A stretch of 64,000 nucleotides of DNA from Rotaria socialis (lineage: Eukaryota; Rotifera; Eurotatoria; Philodinida; Philodinidae). The number at the start of each line of letters is the position of its first letter. Positions within the stretch are counted from its first letter, which is position 1. Below the pieces are notes generated by a model. It was not told the DNA's origin and searched no databases. It saw only the letters and a list, made by a program, of their open reading frames with translations. Below, piece after piece: positions 23,736 through 37,300 of this stretch. Made by a program: the position numbers and the translations under genes. The DNA lies in the NCBI GenBank assembly GCA_905331475.1, contig CAJNYU010000833.1, positions 1 through 64,000 on the forward strand. The letters are read 5' to 3'.

Positions 23736-26488
23736 ATGGACAGCCCGAGTCATTCACCTCGTGTATCGACAACATCGGTACCACTTGTTTTAGCAGTGGA
23801 TGGGCACAGTTGGTCTTATTGGGCATTTGTTTGGCTTGGTCTTGGTTCTTTATTACCATTTAATTTTTTTATAACAGCTGATCCATATTTTCGTTATAAA
23901 CTGCATGATTCAAAAACGCCAAATTCATCAGCATCACGTCTTGAATTGTCATATGAAAATGCTGTTACACTTAGCGTATCTGTACCTAATTTAATTGCAA
24001 CAATTTTAGTTACATTTGTTTGTGTACCATATATACATAAATATCGTATATACTCATCATTAAGTGGCATCGCCATATGCTTATTGATATGTTTTGCATT
24101 TATTTTTGTCAATGTCAATCAATGGCGTGAAATATTCTTTATCGTAACGATGGGACTCGTTATGATTCAAGGTGTTCTATGTGCTATTTTACTCAATTGT
24201 TTCTTTTCATTAGCATCGACATTACCTAGCCGATATATTCAAGGTAATATATAGCATGATATTCTTATCTGAGAGACTCTTCTATAAAACACTCATTGAT
24301 TGAAGTCAAATTTTTACATTTATAATCTATTTAGACAAAATAGTTGTAATAGACATGATAAGAAACCGAAAGAATTTATGTAAGTATCGAGTTTGCCAGC
24401 TATTTGCTATGAATATTTTATTGAATGAAATGAATAGGATTATATTGCTCTATGATTTACAAGATAATGTTGTAAAGCAATCTTCGTATGTGTTAGTTTA
24501 CACGATATCTATTTTAATGATTTTATCTTTATGAGTAAACGAATTTTTATTGTATTGAGATTCCAAGTGAAATAGTATCCTAATTAAAAGAAGAATCTTG
24601 TTTAGAAATAGCAATTTAAACAAAATCGTGAATAACTGCAGTTGATTTATTTCATAATAGCCCTGATATTTCCATTGGAAAAACACAGGTTTCTCTACAA
24701 AATTCACTTGAAAATATTCCATCTCGGATATTACTAATGGAATATGCTCTAGTCGAGCTTCCTGGCGCCTACAAACTGTAGGTAGAGCTCATCGGGTCCT
24801 ACTTTCTATAAATAAACGCCAGAGGTTTTGAATACAACGAGCGAAAATTCAAATCAAAATAATATATTGATCAAAGTTTTCAGACCCAGATCTGATCGGC
24901 TCTAGCTAACTGTAGAACTACAACGGATACACTTTTAGATAAATAAATAAATAACAAAACTACCGTCTATTTTTTAGGATTTGTTGCTGGTCAAGCACTT
25001 GGCGGTGTATTTGTAGTATTATGTTCGATAGCATCCATATTATTTTCAAATGATATATCTGTTTCTGCTGCTATATATTTTCTTCTTGCTCTATTTGTCA
25101 TTGCATCGAATTTATTAACATATATCTATGTTGAAAAATCTCACTTATTACAAATATATTCATCGTCAATACAAGAAGTAAACAATGAACATGAACCGTT
25201 ACTTCGTTCATCAATATTAGATGATAATGCAATTGATTCACTCAACATAACAGCATTAGCATTACGCCAACGTTTATTTGTTGCTTATAAACATACGAAA
25301 TGGAATTTTTTCGGAATATTTTTAACATTTGTTTGCACACTATCACTTTTTCCAGCGTACATGTCAAAAATTCAACCTGCGTATCCTTCAATTGATTATC
25401 CACATACACTGTGGACAGACCGTTTATATACGCAAGTAATGACATTTCTATTATTTAATGTCGGCGATACACTTGGCCGTATGATATCAGCAAAAATTCA
25501 AATCCCATCAATATTACGATCGCGTCTTCTTTTCTTTATATGTCTACTAAGATTTATATTTATACCTTTATTTGGTCTATGTCATTTTCCGAATACGAAT
25601 GGTTTTCCATATGTGTTTAAAAATGATTTTATTTATGCATCGATTGTCTTATTATTTTCTTTGTCACATGGTTATTGTAACTCACTTAATATGATGTATG
25701 CACCACGACGTGTTCATGCTCAATTGAGTAGTACAGTTGGAGCACTTATGCTCATGGTATGTTCGATGTTATTTATCTATTAGTTTTATAACTAAATGTA
25801 GAAATTGTGGAACAATCCTTGGTGAAAAAGCTTATAATTCTGACTTCAACGAGAAATTCATACCAATTTTTATGATCATCATGATCTCGGTTTTTCCCAA
25901 CTGCTATACGGGTGGATTGAACCGTTTCTGATTTTTTTTGTTACTGAGCAAATAGAAAAGATTTGGGAAAATTTTCGACTTTAGAAGATTTAGTGTGAAT
26001 TTTTGATACCATGGCTTTTGTAGTTAAGATAACTACAGAATCTATTTTTGAGAAACACTATTGCTGATTAACATGAGAAATTAATAATAGTAGTATATTT
26101 TCATAAGTCGTCATGTCTTCATGCTTTACTATTTTAACATGCAATCTGAAAGATATCTCGACTGGAAAAGATGCTGTAAAATCCACAGTTATTTTAGCAC
26201 TAGAGATTTCTCAAAAGTAGTGGAAAATAATCTACAAGCTATTTGTTCGTTATAAGGTAAAGCAGGCGTTCTCACAAACGAGTAGATGAGACGAGCTTTA
26301 TAGATAAGGATTCGTTGATAATATATGTATATCACGTGTTTACCTTTTGTTTTCGTGAATCACATCTGAAACTCTATATTTCTATTTAGGCACTTACATT
26401 TGGTATATTTGTTGGTTCGTTATTATCGTATGGCGTTGTGGCATTATATGGCGATGCTCAAGAACCTGATAATATACAGTTCCAATGA
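23736..26488 (+). CDS. Equilibrative nucleoside transporter (SLC29 family)
   Basis: Exons 23736-24243, 24978-25756 and 26390-26488 join in frame to 461 residues, a normal ENT length. It begins with a short hydrophilic tail, then WSYWAFVWLGLGSLLPFNFF, the classic first-helix signature, followed by ITADPYF. Hydrophobic segments fit the expected 11 helices, with a large hydrophilic loop after helix 6 (SSIQEVNNEHEPLLRSS, containing a dileucine EPLLR type sorting motif). FNVGDTLGRM in helix 8 matches the family GDxxGR motif. The role is facilitated diffusion of nucleosides across plasma or endolysosomal membranes. The two introns (734 and 633 bp) are long for this window. AATAAA lies at 26586-26591. 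Confidence 0.92.
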
Positions 26489-26872
26489 TCTGAGCATGTT
26501 TTTCATTCATCTATTAGAAAAACACTAAATTATATTCGATTTTTTTCTCTACGTTTCTTATGTAACATATATATATATATATATAAATAAATTACTATGA
26601 TGTCCAAGGCACAAAATAATATTTTTTATGAGCTTTCAACCCTTTTAATTTCAAAACACGCAATGCTTTTTTTATTCTTCAAACTTTTTCTTTGTCTCTA
26701 CAATGGATGTGGTACTCGCTGCGAAGCAAGAAGACGTTAAAATTTTTTTCTCTCAGGCTTTATCGAATAGACTTGTTTTTTCTTCGTCATTCTTTTCTTC
26801 CCAGTCACTATTTTATTTCAATTCTGTAGACATCTTCGTGACTACCGCTTATTGTAACTTCACTCATAAAAA

Positions 26873-27892
26873 ATGTCAACTCTCACCGAGCCTCCTCGTG
26901 CAACAACAGTAACGAAAACCAAAGACGAGATCTTGTGTGAAACTTGTGGAGATCAACTAGAACCCGATCACCCTGGTATACAATGCGTTCAAGGGCATCA
27001 TTATTGCACCGAGTGTTCAGCTAATATTGTCCGACTGTTTTTTTCTGAACCAGAACAGAATATACCTTTACGTTGTCAAAAATGTTGTATCGAGTTAATA
27101 CCGAATGTATTTGAACGACAATTAACAGAAGAACAACTTGGAATTTATATTAATCATATATTGGTATTTTCACTTGCGAAGGGATTTCTTCGTGGAGACG
27201 AACGGTTAGACCATTGTCCATTTTGTACAAATGCTGTTATACGAAATATTCATGCTGCACATATATTCTATTGTGATCATCCAGAGTGTGGTAAAGTATC
27301 CTGTTTAATATGTCGAAAAGCTTGTCCAAAAATTGAAGATGACTATGCTATGGATGAAGAAATCGCTGAAATGGAAAAACATTTTAAATGTGCTGAATTA
27401 GCTGACGATAAACATGAACTTGATCGATATGTTGAATTAGGTCAAAAAGTGCCTTGTCCAACTTGTGGTTTAGCCGGTATGAAAGATGATGCTTGTACAC
27501 ATATGACTTGTCCGAAATGTTCACAATTGTGGTGCTATTTTTGTGGTAAAAAAGTGGAAGATTGTGAAAGAGCACGAGACAGTAACAATGGAATTTTCGA
27601 TCATAATCATAATTGGGAGCGTAATCCTAAGCGATGTCCGATGTATTTAACTCAATTAAGCGAATTGGATAATCGATGGCCTGAGGATGAGTTTGAATGT
27701 TTAGCTATGTTTCACCGTAACAGATCGTTACGTTTGTTACGGGAAGCGTTTGAGAAACTCGGTGAAGAACGTATTAAACAGGTGGACGATCATTTTAATA
27801 CAATTACTACATGTGGTTTTTCATTCAAAGAAATTCTTGAGGAGGATCTCACTTTAATTAAATATCCAGATATTGATAAAACTAGACTGTAA
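26873..27892 (+). CDS. RBR-type RING E3 ubiquitin ligase
   Basis: An intronless gene of 339 residues. Cys/His-rich modules run in RBR order. RING1 is around residues 22-72 (CETCGDQ, GHHYCTECS, RCQKC). An in-between-RING module lies around 115-175 (HCPFCTNAVIRN, DHPECGKVSCLICRK). RING2 is around 210-245 (CPTCGLAGMKDDACTHMTCP, KCSQLWCYFCG). The Cys in DACTHM aligns with the thioester-forming catalytic Cys of parkin/HHARI-type ligases. A final basic/aromatic segment includes HNHNWERNPKRCPMY. It would take ubiquitin from an E2 on that Cys and pass it to a substrate. There is no recognisable substrate-binding domain. Single-exon structure among intron-bearing neighbours suggests an expanded or retroposed family. 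The preceding 384 bp hold the transporter 3' end and a probable promoter. Confidence 0.85.
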   Translation: MSTLTEPPRATTVTKTKDEILCETCGDQLEPDHPGIQCVQGHHYCTECSANIVRLFFSEPEQNIPLRCQKCCIELIPNVFERQLTEEQLGIYINHILVFSLAKGFLRGDERLDHCPFCTNAVIRNIHAAHIFYCDHPECGKVSCLICRKACPKIEDDYAMDEEIAEMEKHFKCAELADDKHELDRYVELGQKVPCPTCGLAGMKDDACTHMTCPKCSQLWCYFCGKKVEDCERARDSNNGIFDHNHNWERNPKRCPMYLTQLSELDNRWPEDEFECLAMFHRNRSLRLLREAFEKLGEERIKQVDDHFNTITTCGFSFKEILEEDLTLIKYPDIDKTRL

Positions 27893-28887
27893 TGATTGTA
27901 TTCCATCATTTTCTTTTATTGAACAGTTAAAAATGTTTTGAAATCATAACAAGTATTCTATGAATAAATAGTAGGAGTTACAAAATTTATAATATGCTCA
28001 ACGTCTATGCAGATTCTATTGAGAAATAATAATGCCAAATTAATGTTGGTGGAAGACTGTTTTGATCGTGATATAAATAATTTATATAAGATAAATCATT
28101 TTTGTATCAAAAGTTTTGTACAATGTTTTTCAACAGTTCTAACAACAGCGCTATTACTGTGCTAGAATGCTTTTACTGTTCTTGTGTAATGCAATATCCA
28201 TTATGTCGTAATGTATCATCACTTATTCGTATCAGTCAGGCATTGATTTTCAAATCAAGACAATGCCCGAAGTTTTTATCATGATATACTATCTCATAGC
28301 AAAATAAAGACAATATCTATTCTATCTGGAGAATAGGTCAAAGAATATGATTGGTGAGTAGACGAACAAATGATTTTTACAGAGATTGTTTAATTGATTG
28401 ATAGATATTCTGACCGAGCTCAAAAGGATAAAAATAATGATTCTAGATGTTGCTTTGAAAAAACATCATTACGTATTCGATTGATTCTTTTCCAGGTCAA
28501 GTTCTATATTTTTTTCTCGCATCATCAATACATACTCATTACAGTGATCAAAGCGAGAAAAATGATTAATGCTTATTGCTATGCCAGCAAGTTGTTCTTT
28601 TCTTCCATCCATCTAGTATGCTTGTTTTGCTGCGTCTTATAGTAACGATGTTAACCGATCTCTTATTCTATTATTATTCGCTGGCTCTCTTTGTGTAACG
28701 TGATGGCTCTTTTTTCTCGTTCCTGGGTCTGTTTGGGAGAAAAGAGAAAAAATATATAATACCATAGGTCGCGTAGCATCTATTCATTGTAGTAGTAAAA
28801 GAAAGGAGAAAGACAGACAGCGTGTTTCATACGATACGATATTCTATTGAATTTTTTTAAAGGTCAGCATATTAGAATTACATATTT
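27893..28887. other. Intergenic, no supported gene
   Basis: AATAAA at 27963 fits the 3' end of the RBR gene. The last 200 bp, with pyrimidine-rich and TATA-like words near 28750, are the likely promoter and leader of the next gene. Short ORFs here lack coding character. Confidence 0.5.
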
Positions 28888-29755
28888 ATGGCTCTTCAAT
28901 TAACTATATCATGTGATTTGGATAAATCTCAAACTGGTCCAACACTTATTCATTCGACTGGTGTAGAACATTACAAAATTCCACCAGAAGTGGTAAGCTA
29001 GAATCAACAAGATTGAGGCTTATGCAATATGTTTATTCGAATTACCACCTCTATTCGACACACATGATATTTATAAGAATCAGCGACCACGATTGTAACT
29101 ATTGGTTGAAACTAAGAATAATTACAGGGAATTTTTTTATTCAAATGTGAAAAGAATTATTTACTGGGAACAATCGCCAAAAAACACAAAATACTAGCAG
29201 CGCCATCTATAAGACAAATTTATCTGACCTCTTTGATATCATACCCAGGAAGATCACACTAGCTCTCGTTTTCTACGTTGCTCCCTTATACTTGAGTTTG
29301 AAGGTATCATGAATACCGTAAGGATATTCGTATCGATATTTTTTTTTGGTTTCACATTCATGCATCAATGAAAAGTATTTTTTGTTTTGTCTACATAGAT
29401 CCGAACCTTACAAGAAAATTTTTCAAACGATCGATTATCTGATCATGCAGAAGGTGTTCTTTGCCAAGATGCCCCACAACGTGTTCTTGATGTTCTTCGT
29501 CGAAATGGATTTACTTTACAAAAACAAACAACTAGTAATCCAAAGGCCTTATGGACATTAGCACAAGGTGGTGGTGGTGGTGGTGGTGGCGATCATCAAC
29601 CTGTACCACCTCCTGCTCCGCAACCAACACCAAGTGATGAAAATGAAGGAGATGCTGGTGGAGAAGATCAAGGCGGAGAAGAAAATAAGGAAGAAGGTGG
29701 AGGTGAAGGTGAAGGCGAGGGTGAAGAAGAAGAAGAAGAAGAAAAAGAAGAATAA
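28888..29755 (+). CDS. GFRP-like protein (GTP cyclohydrolase I feedback regulator) with acidic tail
   Basis: Two exons, 28888-28992 and 29399-29755, joined phase 0, give 153 residues. The first about 90 residues match GFRP: an early strand ending TGPTLI (family VGPTM), a central HYKIPPEV linker, then DAPQRVLDVLRRNGF aligned with the family DPPRIVLDKLERRGF, and a final strand ending ALWTLAQ. Animal GFRP is about 84 residues. This one adds a run of glycines, a Pro-rich bridge and about 40 Glu/Gly residues. GFRP binds GTP cyclohydrolase I as a pentamer and mediates inhibition by tetrahydrobiopterin and activation by phenylalanine. The tail is unusual and its role unknown. Homology rests on two short motifs plus length. 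Confidence 0.7.
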
Positions 29756-30115
29756 ATACAAAGACAAGCTTTTTATCTGTTCATGGGAAGATATATATAG
29801 TAGTGCATTTTAATGAAATTTATATTAAAGAAAATATCTTAATTATTCGTGATTTTTCTTATATGTTGTTTGTGTTTTTTTTACGTAATCAATTAAAGTA
29901 GTTAACTAAATATTCAAAATTTATTTGTGAAAAAAAAACAGATTAAAAACAAATAACTCATAGCATAGTACATGCTATAGTGATCATATTGATTCATTTG
30001 TGGATGGTACTAACTTCTTGACGTTATCAACTATATTGTTTGGATGCAGTTAAGAATGTTTGTTTTAAAATTCTTACAAAACTAGATTAAGATAATTTTT
30101 GATTCCTAATATAGA

Positions 30116-30295
30116 CAGGGGCTGCGCGAAGGACCAAATATTAAGGGGGTGTAAAGTCGTATTTACAGCGAAATCCTGCAGTAAAAACGTAAAATGCAGA
30201 AAAAGCTGCTCTTTTCGCTTGAGAAAAATCAAAAATTTCAATTATTGGGGGGGGGGTGTACACCCCTCCTCTTCCCGCTGGTCACGCGGCCCCTG
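30116..30295. mobile_element. hAT-type MITE with 8-bp target duplication
   Basis: A 180-bp element with terminal inverted repeats: left CAGGGGCTGCGCG, right CGCGGCCCCTG. It is flanked by AATATAGA (30108-30115) and AATATAGG (30296-30303), an 8-bp target duplication with one mismatch. CAGGGG ends plus 8-bp duplications are the hAT signature. The interior has a G9-10 run near 30247-30256 and no ORF. It is clearly GC-richer than its surroundings. Confidence 0.85.
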
Positions 30296-30303
30296 AATAT
30301 AGG

Positions 30304-32085
30304 CACTCAGGAAATATTTGCATAAAACCAGTTCATTGCATTGAAAATTGATTTTAGTGCCAGGAAGATTATACTATTAACATTAAGTTAAAAAGAAAGA
30401 AAAATGTAAAGAATTTAGTGTTATTTTTAATTATTTAAAAATTGATGTGTTTGCCTCTGTTCACTTCATGGCGCATTTTTCATTTGGTTTACATTTAAAA
30501 CTTAATATAATAGATAATTAGATGTGTGTTTTTTTACTAATCTAAACTCAATATTGCCGTTTTTTTTATCTAGACTATGATAGAGATCCATAGCTTCTTT
30601 TAGTGACCTCTATATATAAATCTCGTTATCATGTGTATTCCTTGAGAAAATTGTAATGTTCTGATCATACTCAAGTAAACTGGTGAACACATATTTGTGA
30701 TAACAAAGTCAAATTACATTCGATTTAATAATTATGCAGTAGATAAAGTCTCTTTAAATCTGCTTCAAACACACCAACCAATGAAATAGTTCATCTTCAA
30801 ATTAAATCTATTCTAGTTCAATGACAATTATGTTTATATAAAAAATAATCATCCAGAAGAAGTACTGTATATCTTTCACATGACCCTCGTCTGTATCGAA
30901 TTTGGTTAAGAAACAAATATGGTTGAAGTGGCACATGCTCAAAAGATGCTACTATTGTTTTATATGGCATATCTAGAATAGCATCGATAAGAATAATGTC
31001 GTTTGTTTACTTATAATCACATTAACTATGATTGAGTTTCAATAGCGAAAAATTGTCATCTGCCGTGTGTTGTTATTTTTTCGTATTTTAATAGAACAAC
31101 ACAGTAAGATGATGCAAGTTATATAAATGGAACGTCTTGTTTCATGAAATATTAGACAAAAAACAATCAAGCTATTAGATGAATAAGAACGAAAGAAAGA
31201 AAAACCAAAAGTATTTATTAAAAGAATAAATGCATAAATAACAAAACGTACGAGGATGATCAAATAATCTAGACAAATGTCCATCTATCTCAAGAAAATG
31301 CCATTATTATACGTAGCAGTACGACATTCCATGATAACGATTATATACTCTTTTTCTTGCTCTACCATGGCAAATAGCGGCAGATGCCATTGCCTGTATA
31401 TCATAGTAACACGATTGTGATTGATCGCAAAATTTCTACGTAACACTCAGTCGATATACTATTTTAGAATCAATAATATTCTACTTAAAATGAAATATAT
31501 ATTTTCAATAATTTTCATTCTTCCTCTACGAAAAAACACATGTTACTGCCTTCATTGCATAGTAAAAATATCACATATGGGAAATCAACCATTCTTTATT
31601 CTTTTTTGTCTATTGCCACATTGTTCTATTTCTATCTGACTTTCTCCACTATGTGCTGTCATATTGCCAGAGAGAAGTGGGCAAAAAAAAACAATATGAA
31701 TGAGCTAAACTTGGGCAACAATCGACATTGATATATATGAAGAGAAAGTACAGAAAAAACTCGCCTGCACATCTTCTTCTGCTTCTTCTGTACACACTAG
31801 TATCCTCGAGCAAGAAATAAATGTTTTTCTTTTTCTCTCTCTGTTTGCTTGCTATACTGCACTATTCTGTACTTGTAATAGCAAAAATGTTCTATGTACA
31901 ATAAAAGAAAAGGAAAGGTTCCTTTTCTCCCTCGTAGCTGACTGGTTGATTTATCTGTTTTTGTGATTTCCTGTTGCTAGTACTATTTATCATCTAGTCT
32001 TTATCGTCACATTAATACCATCTACCGTACGACATAGATTTTTCACCGAACAAATATTTTTGAATGTAATTGACTATTTGTAAAA
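30304..32085. other. AT-rich intergenic stretch
   Basis: No coding sequence is supported. The final 300 bp are pyrimidine-rich and are the likely promoter/leader of the ankyrin gene. Confidence 0.55.
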
Positions 32086-33523
32086 ATGAGTGATACTCCT
32101 ATTATACCAGATATAAGCCATCAAGAGCCAGATGACGATGATGTCAATGATGAAAACAATGGCAAAAATCAAATAAAACCAACTGAAACTCGCCGAAATC
32201 TCCTTAGTACTTTATCATCAAGAAATACAAAATCCGTAACACGTTCTCCATCGCCATCTCCTCATTCTCCATCGCCAGGGCCACCTGATCGTGCGTTGAA
32301 TCAAAAATTTCACATAGCTGCTCTAACAGGAAATCTAACTGTTTTACAAGAACTCGTCACTAAAGCACATTTACCTATCGATTGTCGTGATAAAGAAAAT
32401 TCAACAGCATTATTACTGGCATGTGCACGTGGTCACTTTTTATGTGCTGAATATCTTTTAAGTAACAGTGCTGATCCCAATGCTCGACGTATAACAGGTG
32501 CTTCTCCACTTTATTTTGCTGCATCGTATCATCATACACGTATCGTTGAACTTCTTCTAAATAAATATAAAGCTATTGTTGATTTGTCTACATTCGATGG
32601 TTCAACACCATTACATGTTGCATGCGAACGTGGTTTTGCTGATATTGTTAAATTATTAATTGAGTCACAAGCAAATTTAAATGCGAAAATGAATGATGGT
32701 ACAACAGGTATAATGCTTGCATGTCAAAATGGACAATTATCTATTGTACAAATGCTTATATCGGCTGGTCAGTGCAATTTAACCATGAAACGTTTAGATG
32801 GTATAACGCCCATATTTCTTGTTGTTCAACATGGACACGAAACTATATTTGATTATATTATTGAAAATGTTGAGAACATTAAAGAAACAATTGATTTAGC
32901 TCGTGAAGACGGTGCAACACCCTTGTTTAAAGCATGTCAAAAAGGATACGAATCATTGGTTAATAAATTGCTCAAATTCAAACCAAACCTTGAATTACTT
33001 AAAAATGGAGAATCAGTTCGTAGAAGAAAAACAAAATTGCTTAGCTTATAAATCTCCTGTTTTTTCTTCTCTATTCTAGTGTTTACATGCTGCAACTATG
33101 TTTAATCATGCGTCGATTGTCCGTATGCTTCTTGAAAATGGCGCCAATCCATTGCTAAATAATTGGGAAGGTATGACAGCTGTCGATCTAGCTAAAGAAG
33201 CTCAAATACAAGATATACTTGATTTATTAATGAAAGCACTGGCACCCAAATTAAGTGAACATGCTCGACAATATTTATTACATAAAAGTACAAGACGAAG
33301 TGATGCTGATTTTGACCTGAATATTATTGAACATGAAGAAAAAGACGAATGGAAATTATATAAAAGTTTAAAATCAGCTGCTGAACTCGAACGATTAGAA
33401 GAAGTTATTGAACAAACACCAATTATTCCCGATCTACCAAATGCAAAAGGAAAACAAACTGGAAATAGTCGACAAAAAACAAGTAGTCGACCACATCGAT
33501 ATCATGCAACAGCACAAAAATGA
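32086..33523 (+). CDS. Ankyrin repeat protein
   Basis: Exons 32086-33015 and 33080-33523 give 457 residues. The 64-bp intron has the weak donor GTTCGT, chosen because it joins GES to CLHAATMFNH in the ankyrin register. Residues 1-70 are acidic then Ser/Pro-rich (RSPSPSPHSPSPGPP), probably disordered. Eight to nine ankyrin repeats follow from about residue 75 to 350, with clear TPLHVACERGFADIVKLL, TALLLACARGHFLCAEYL and SPLYFAASYHHTRIVELL units. The C-terminal 100 residues are charged and end in a basic tail. It is likely a cytosolic protein-interaction scaffold. No enzymatic or membrane segment is seen, so the partner is unknown. The tail KSLKSAAELERLEEVIEQ may form a coiled coil. Confidence 0.88.
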
Positions 33524-34391
33524 TATTGACAAATTTAAACATCAATCGGACGCTTTGTTTTAGAATAGGACATTGTTGCGAACTAACCAAGTACCTTAAT
33601 TTATTATTTCGATGAAAACAACCAAAATAACAAACAAACAGGAAAAAGAAAAAAAGAATTATTTCATATTTTTTGGAATCGTATCACTTTTTTGACTAGA
33701 AGAAAAAACACAACATATACAGTAGCACTCAAAATTACTTCTACGTATATCAAATAGATAATTGTTTTATTTGCTGATATCTTAGAAGTTGAACTTATCG
33801 GAATCGATTGATTTTTGTTAGCAGAGGTTTAAAGAAGATATTCTTCAATGGACTTTTTGTTCTCATACTTAGCGAAACAACTAAAAAAGTTTCAACACGA
33901 TAGTCACTACGCTAAGAGTTTTGTTTTCGGAAAAGCAAATGATAAACTATCTATTTAATGTATAATTGATTTTGACGCACACTGTATTCAACTTAGAAAA
34001 TATATTTTATTCGCTTATTTATTGTATCAATAACCTTGGAGTGATAAAACGTAATCATTTAATATTAAAAAGAAAAATAATATGAAATTTTATCATTCAA
34101 TTAAATACAATATTTATTTTAGAGAAATACAGCAATCACGACAATAATTGATATCTCTTTAATTGACAGCTCGGCTATTCGAATGTTCTTCTTCTCGAAA
34201 AGATTTCCGTTACATAGACGCGAGCAATAATACGCTCTTGACAAATTTCATTCGAGCTATGCATCTTGTAAGATATAAGCAGAGAATCCTTTGAAGTCTA
34301 TTTAATGCTAATAATATAAAAAGAAAAATTAGAATTTACTTCATGATTAAATTATTTAAAATAAAAATTGTCGGTTTATGTCTGCTTAACT
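33524..34391. other. Intergenic between convergent genes
   Basis: The ankyrin gene (plus) and PARG gene (minus) converge here. The sequence is AT-rich and would hold both 3' UTRs; nothing else is seen. Confidence 0.55.
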
Positions 34392-37300
34392 TTATCCATG
34401 CGAGAATTCGGATGTATGTTTGGCATCCGTCGTGTTATAGCAAGCGGAACCAAATGGGCACGGTTTTCGCCCGTTATCTTGATTGGACGGATGAGAATAT
34501 TTAGCGCGATGGTGCGCAATATTTTGATCACGACATTTTAATCCATATCGGCACGGACATTTTTCATTGCGATTTTCATCATGACCTTGATGTTGCTGAT
34601 TACGAGGATTGCGTTGGTCGTCTATGTAACTTTCTGATGATGATGGATTGGAAGACGAACCTTTTTGTACAAACAAATGATTCGTTATCGAGATGTCGAT
34701 TTAGATAAAAGCAACTTACGTGGTTTGGCAGGGTCTTCATCTATTCTTTTTCGCTCAAGTTTTTCACCATGTGAATACTTTACTCGATGTTCGAAAGTTC
34801 GATTTTTGCACTCATTTTGATCACGACATGGAAAAAGAAAATCAGGAAGCTCGACGTGGCGGTACGCTGCCCGATGATAAGGATCGACAAGTTTTGTACA
34901 TGATCTACCCAATGAACAGTTAGATACTCTATGTGGTTCATGCGTCAAATTTGGTTCTCTGTCTTTATTACGGCAAACTTCAGAGAATCGGCAAGGATGC
35001 GAAAATCGCTTACAGTGCTCTTCTGACATTATCTTAATACAATTAATTGAATCTCGACAAGGCTGTATTTTTCTCCTATCAATATCAATCTCACGTGAAC
35101 CACCAGGAAACTGATTTAGTTTCGAGATATTCGATTGAGCATTGTTCTCTGCTGGCTTTGCGGCTGCTGCTGATCGCGCTCGGTCAGCACTATGAGGAGC
35201 TGGTTGTATCGGAGGACTGTTGTTTGATTTACAGTATTGATCAAATGCAGGATGAAAATCGGGTATTGGATGAAAGCAAACCATTAGATTTCGAACAGGC
35301 ACTTGTTGTGAACCAGAACTCATATGAATAAAATTTAAATCAGTCAATTTAAAATCTGATTTTGAAAGCATGCATGAAACAGTTTCATAACTGTAGATGC
35401 TATTCGGTCCAGCATGTGAAAGTGTTACTTGGCCAGTGTCTCTCTGAAGTTTTAAACAATAAAGAAGAAAATCATCTAGATTACAGCCACGGTGGAATGT
35501 ATTCGAATTTGCTAAAAACGAACGTTTGTTCATAACATATTCATGTTTCAATGGATCACCTAGATTCAAATATGTATATGACTCTCGATAATCAGTTGGC
35601 GTTGTTGATGGTGTTCCAGCAATATAACATACGAGACACTTAGTACGTTGTCGATTATCAATACTAGCGAGTGGTTCAGTCGATAATGTGAGCATCATAT
35701 CACCATACATTGCTTGCCAATAAATGTAGATTTCATTGGATATTGAATTGTGACTTTGACTTTGAATGTAATAATCGTAGATTTGTTCTATTGTGTAAGG
35801 TAACGGAACATGTTCAAGAAAATGGCTAGGTGGCAAAGTGATAACAATGCCACGTAGTTCTTGGAAAGGTTCCGTATCTAGAGTAGATACGTCAATCAAT
35901 TTATCGATAACATGTTGTTGATAATCAACACGATTTTTTTCCAATGAGCGTGATCCTCCACTAGTTTGAGGATTGAGATTAACCTCATGATTTGTTATAT
36001 GCAATGAATCACCAAAAATTGATCTGGCTGCCCTTTGAGCTGCTGATGAAAGCGATTGAAAGAGATTTTTCGGTATGTAAACTTCACCTATGTAATCCAG
36101 TGGAATAAAGTCAGGCAAATGGCCCTCGAATGCTGTATTTGAATCAATACTTTTCAAATGTTTTGTGATTGTTTTTAGATCGACGTTCATTGTTTTATCT
36201 CGTAGACCTATTGTAGCCATGAGGTCAGCTGCTGCTGCATAATCATGACCGTCTATTGAACAATGTAATTTTGCTTCTTGCAGTTGCTTCATCCGACCGT
36301 GGAATGAACCCGAATCTTTCATCCATGGTCGTTGCATAAATGCATTTCCTTTTAAAAAAGCGTCGTCAGATTGAAGACAAAAATTTGCATCGGGATGAAG
36401 CATCACTTTTCTTTTGAATACAAGAACAATATCTCCGTGATCACAACGAAGTTGCGGACCAAATATAGTACAGATATGTTTGTCAGGGCTGAATGATTCG
36501 TTTGGTGTCTTTCGGAGATCAGCCGGATTCATTTGAGAATCCAATGATATCTGCGCAATTGCGATGGTAGATCGACGAATGATATCGACTTCTTTTTGGC
36601 TTAACATATCTTTTAGACATTTCTCTTCCGTGCGAATTGTATCGTTTAAATCTGCATCATCCGATGATATTGCCGATGGTGGAAGAAAAGTAGTAGATCT
36701 TTCGTTCGTAACCGTTGATTTAGTTTGACAAACTCGTCTATTATATTCAATAAAGAAAATAGCTTTAATATAATTATTGATGTGATCTAAAATTGCTTGA
36801 TTCTTATATAGATTAGCAATCGACTCTATTTGTTTGCTTCGTTGAATAGTTCGAATCAATAGGTTTGGCATCTGTAACTCTTCTATAGTTTTGTTAGACA
36901 TAACATGGCCATGTGCGAGTATGAGTTCAAAAATGACTTTTGAACATTGATAAGTTGGTACCCAGCTTCTTATGAATCGTTGAATGTTCGTTGGAATTGA
37001 CAGTGAAGTTCTTAATGGCAATTTTTTAGCGTAATCATTTATTGTTGCAACAATTGTTTGTTGATTTTGAAGAAAATTTATTCGCTTATTCAGTTCACAG
37101 TATTGAATGACACTGCTATTATCGAAATTGCCAGAATGTCGAAATCGTCTTGTATGTTCAGGCTTTCGAAAATCTTGACATTCGTAGGCTGGAAATATAC
37201 ATAGTACACGAATATCATCAATTTTGGCATGCGATAATGATCCTAAATGGTCATCTTGATGAAGTTTTGAACATCTTTCGCCATCCGGACATATGTTACG

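Noticed and set aside
29558-29767. Minus-strand ORF rich in Phe/Thr
   Set aside because: It is the antisense shadow of the Glu/Gly repeat tail of the GFRP-like gene.
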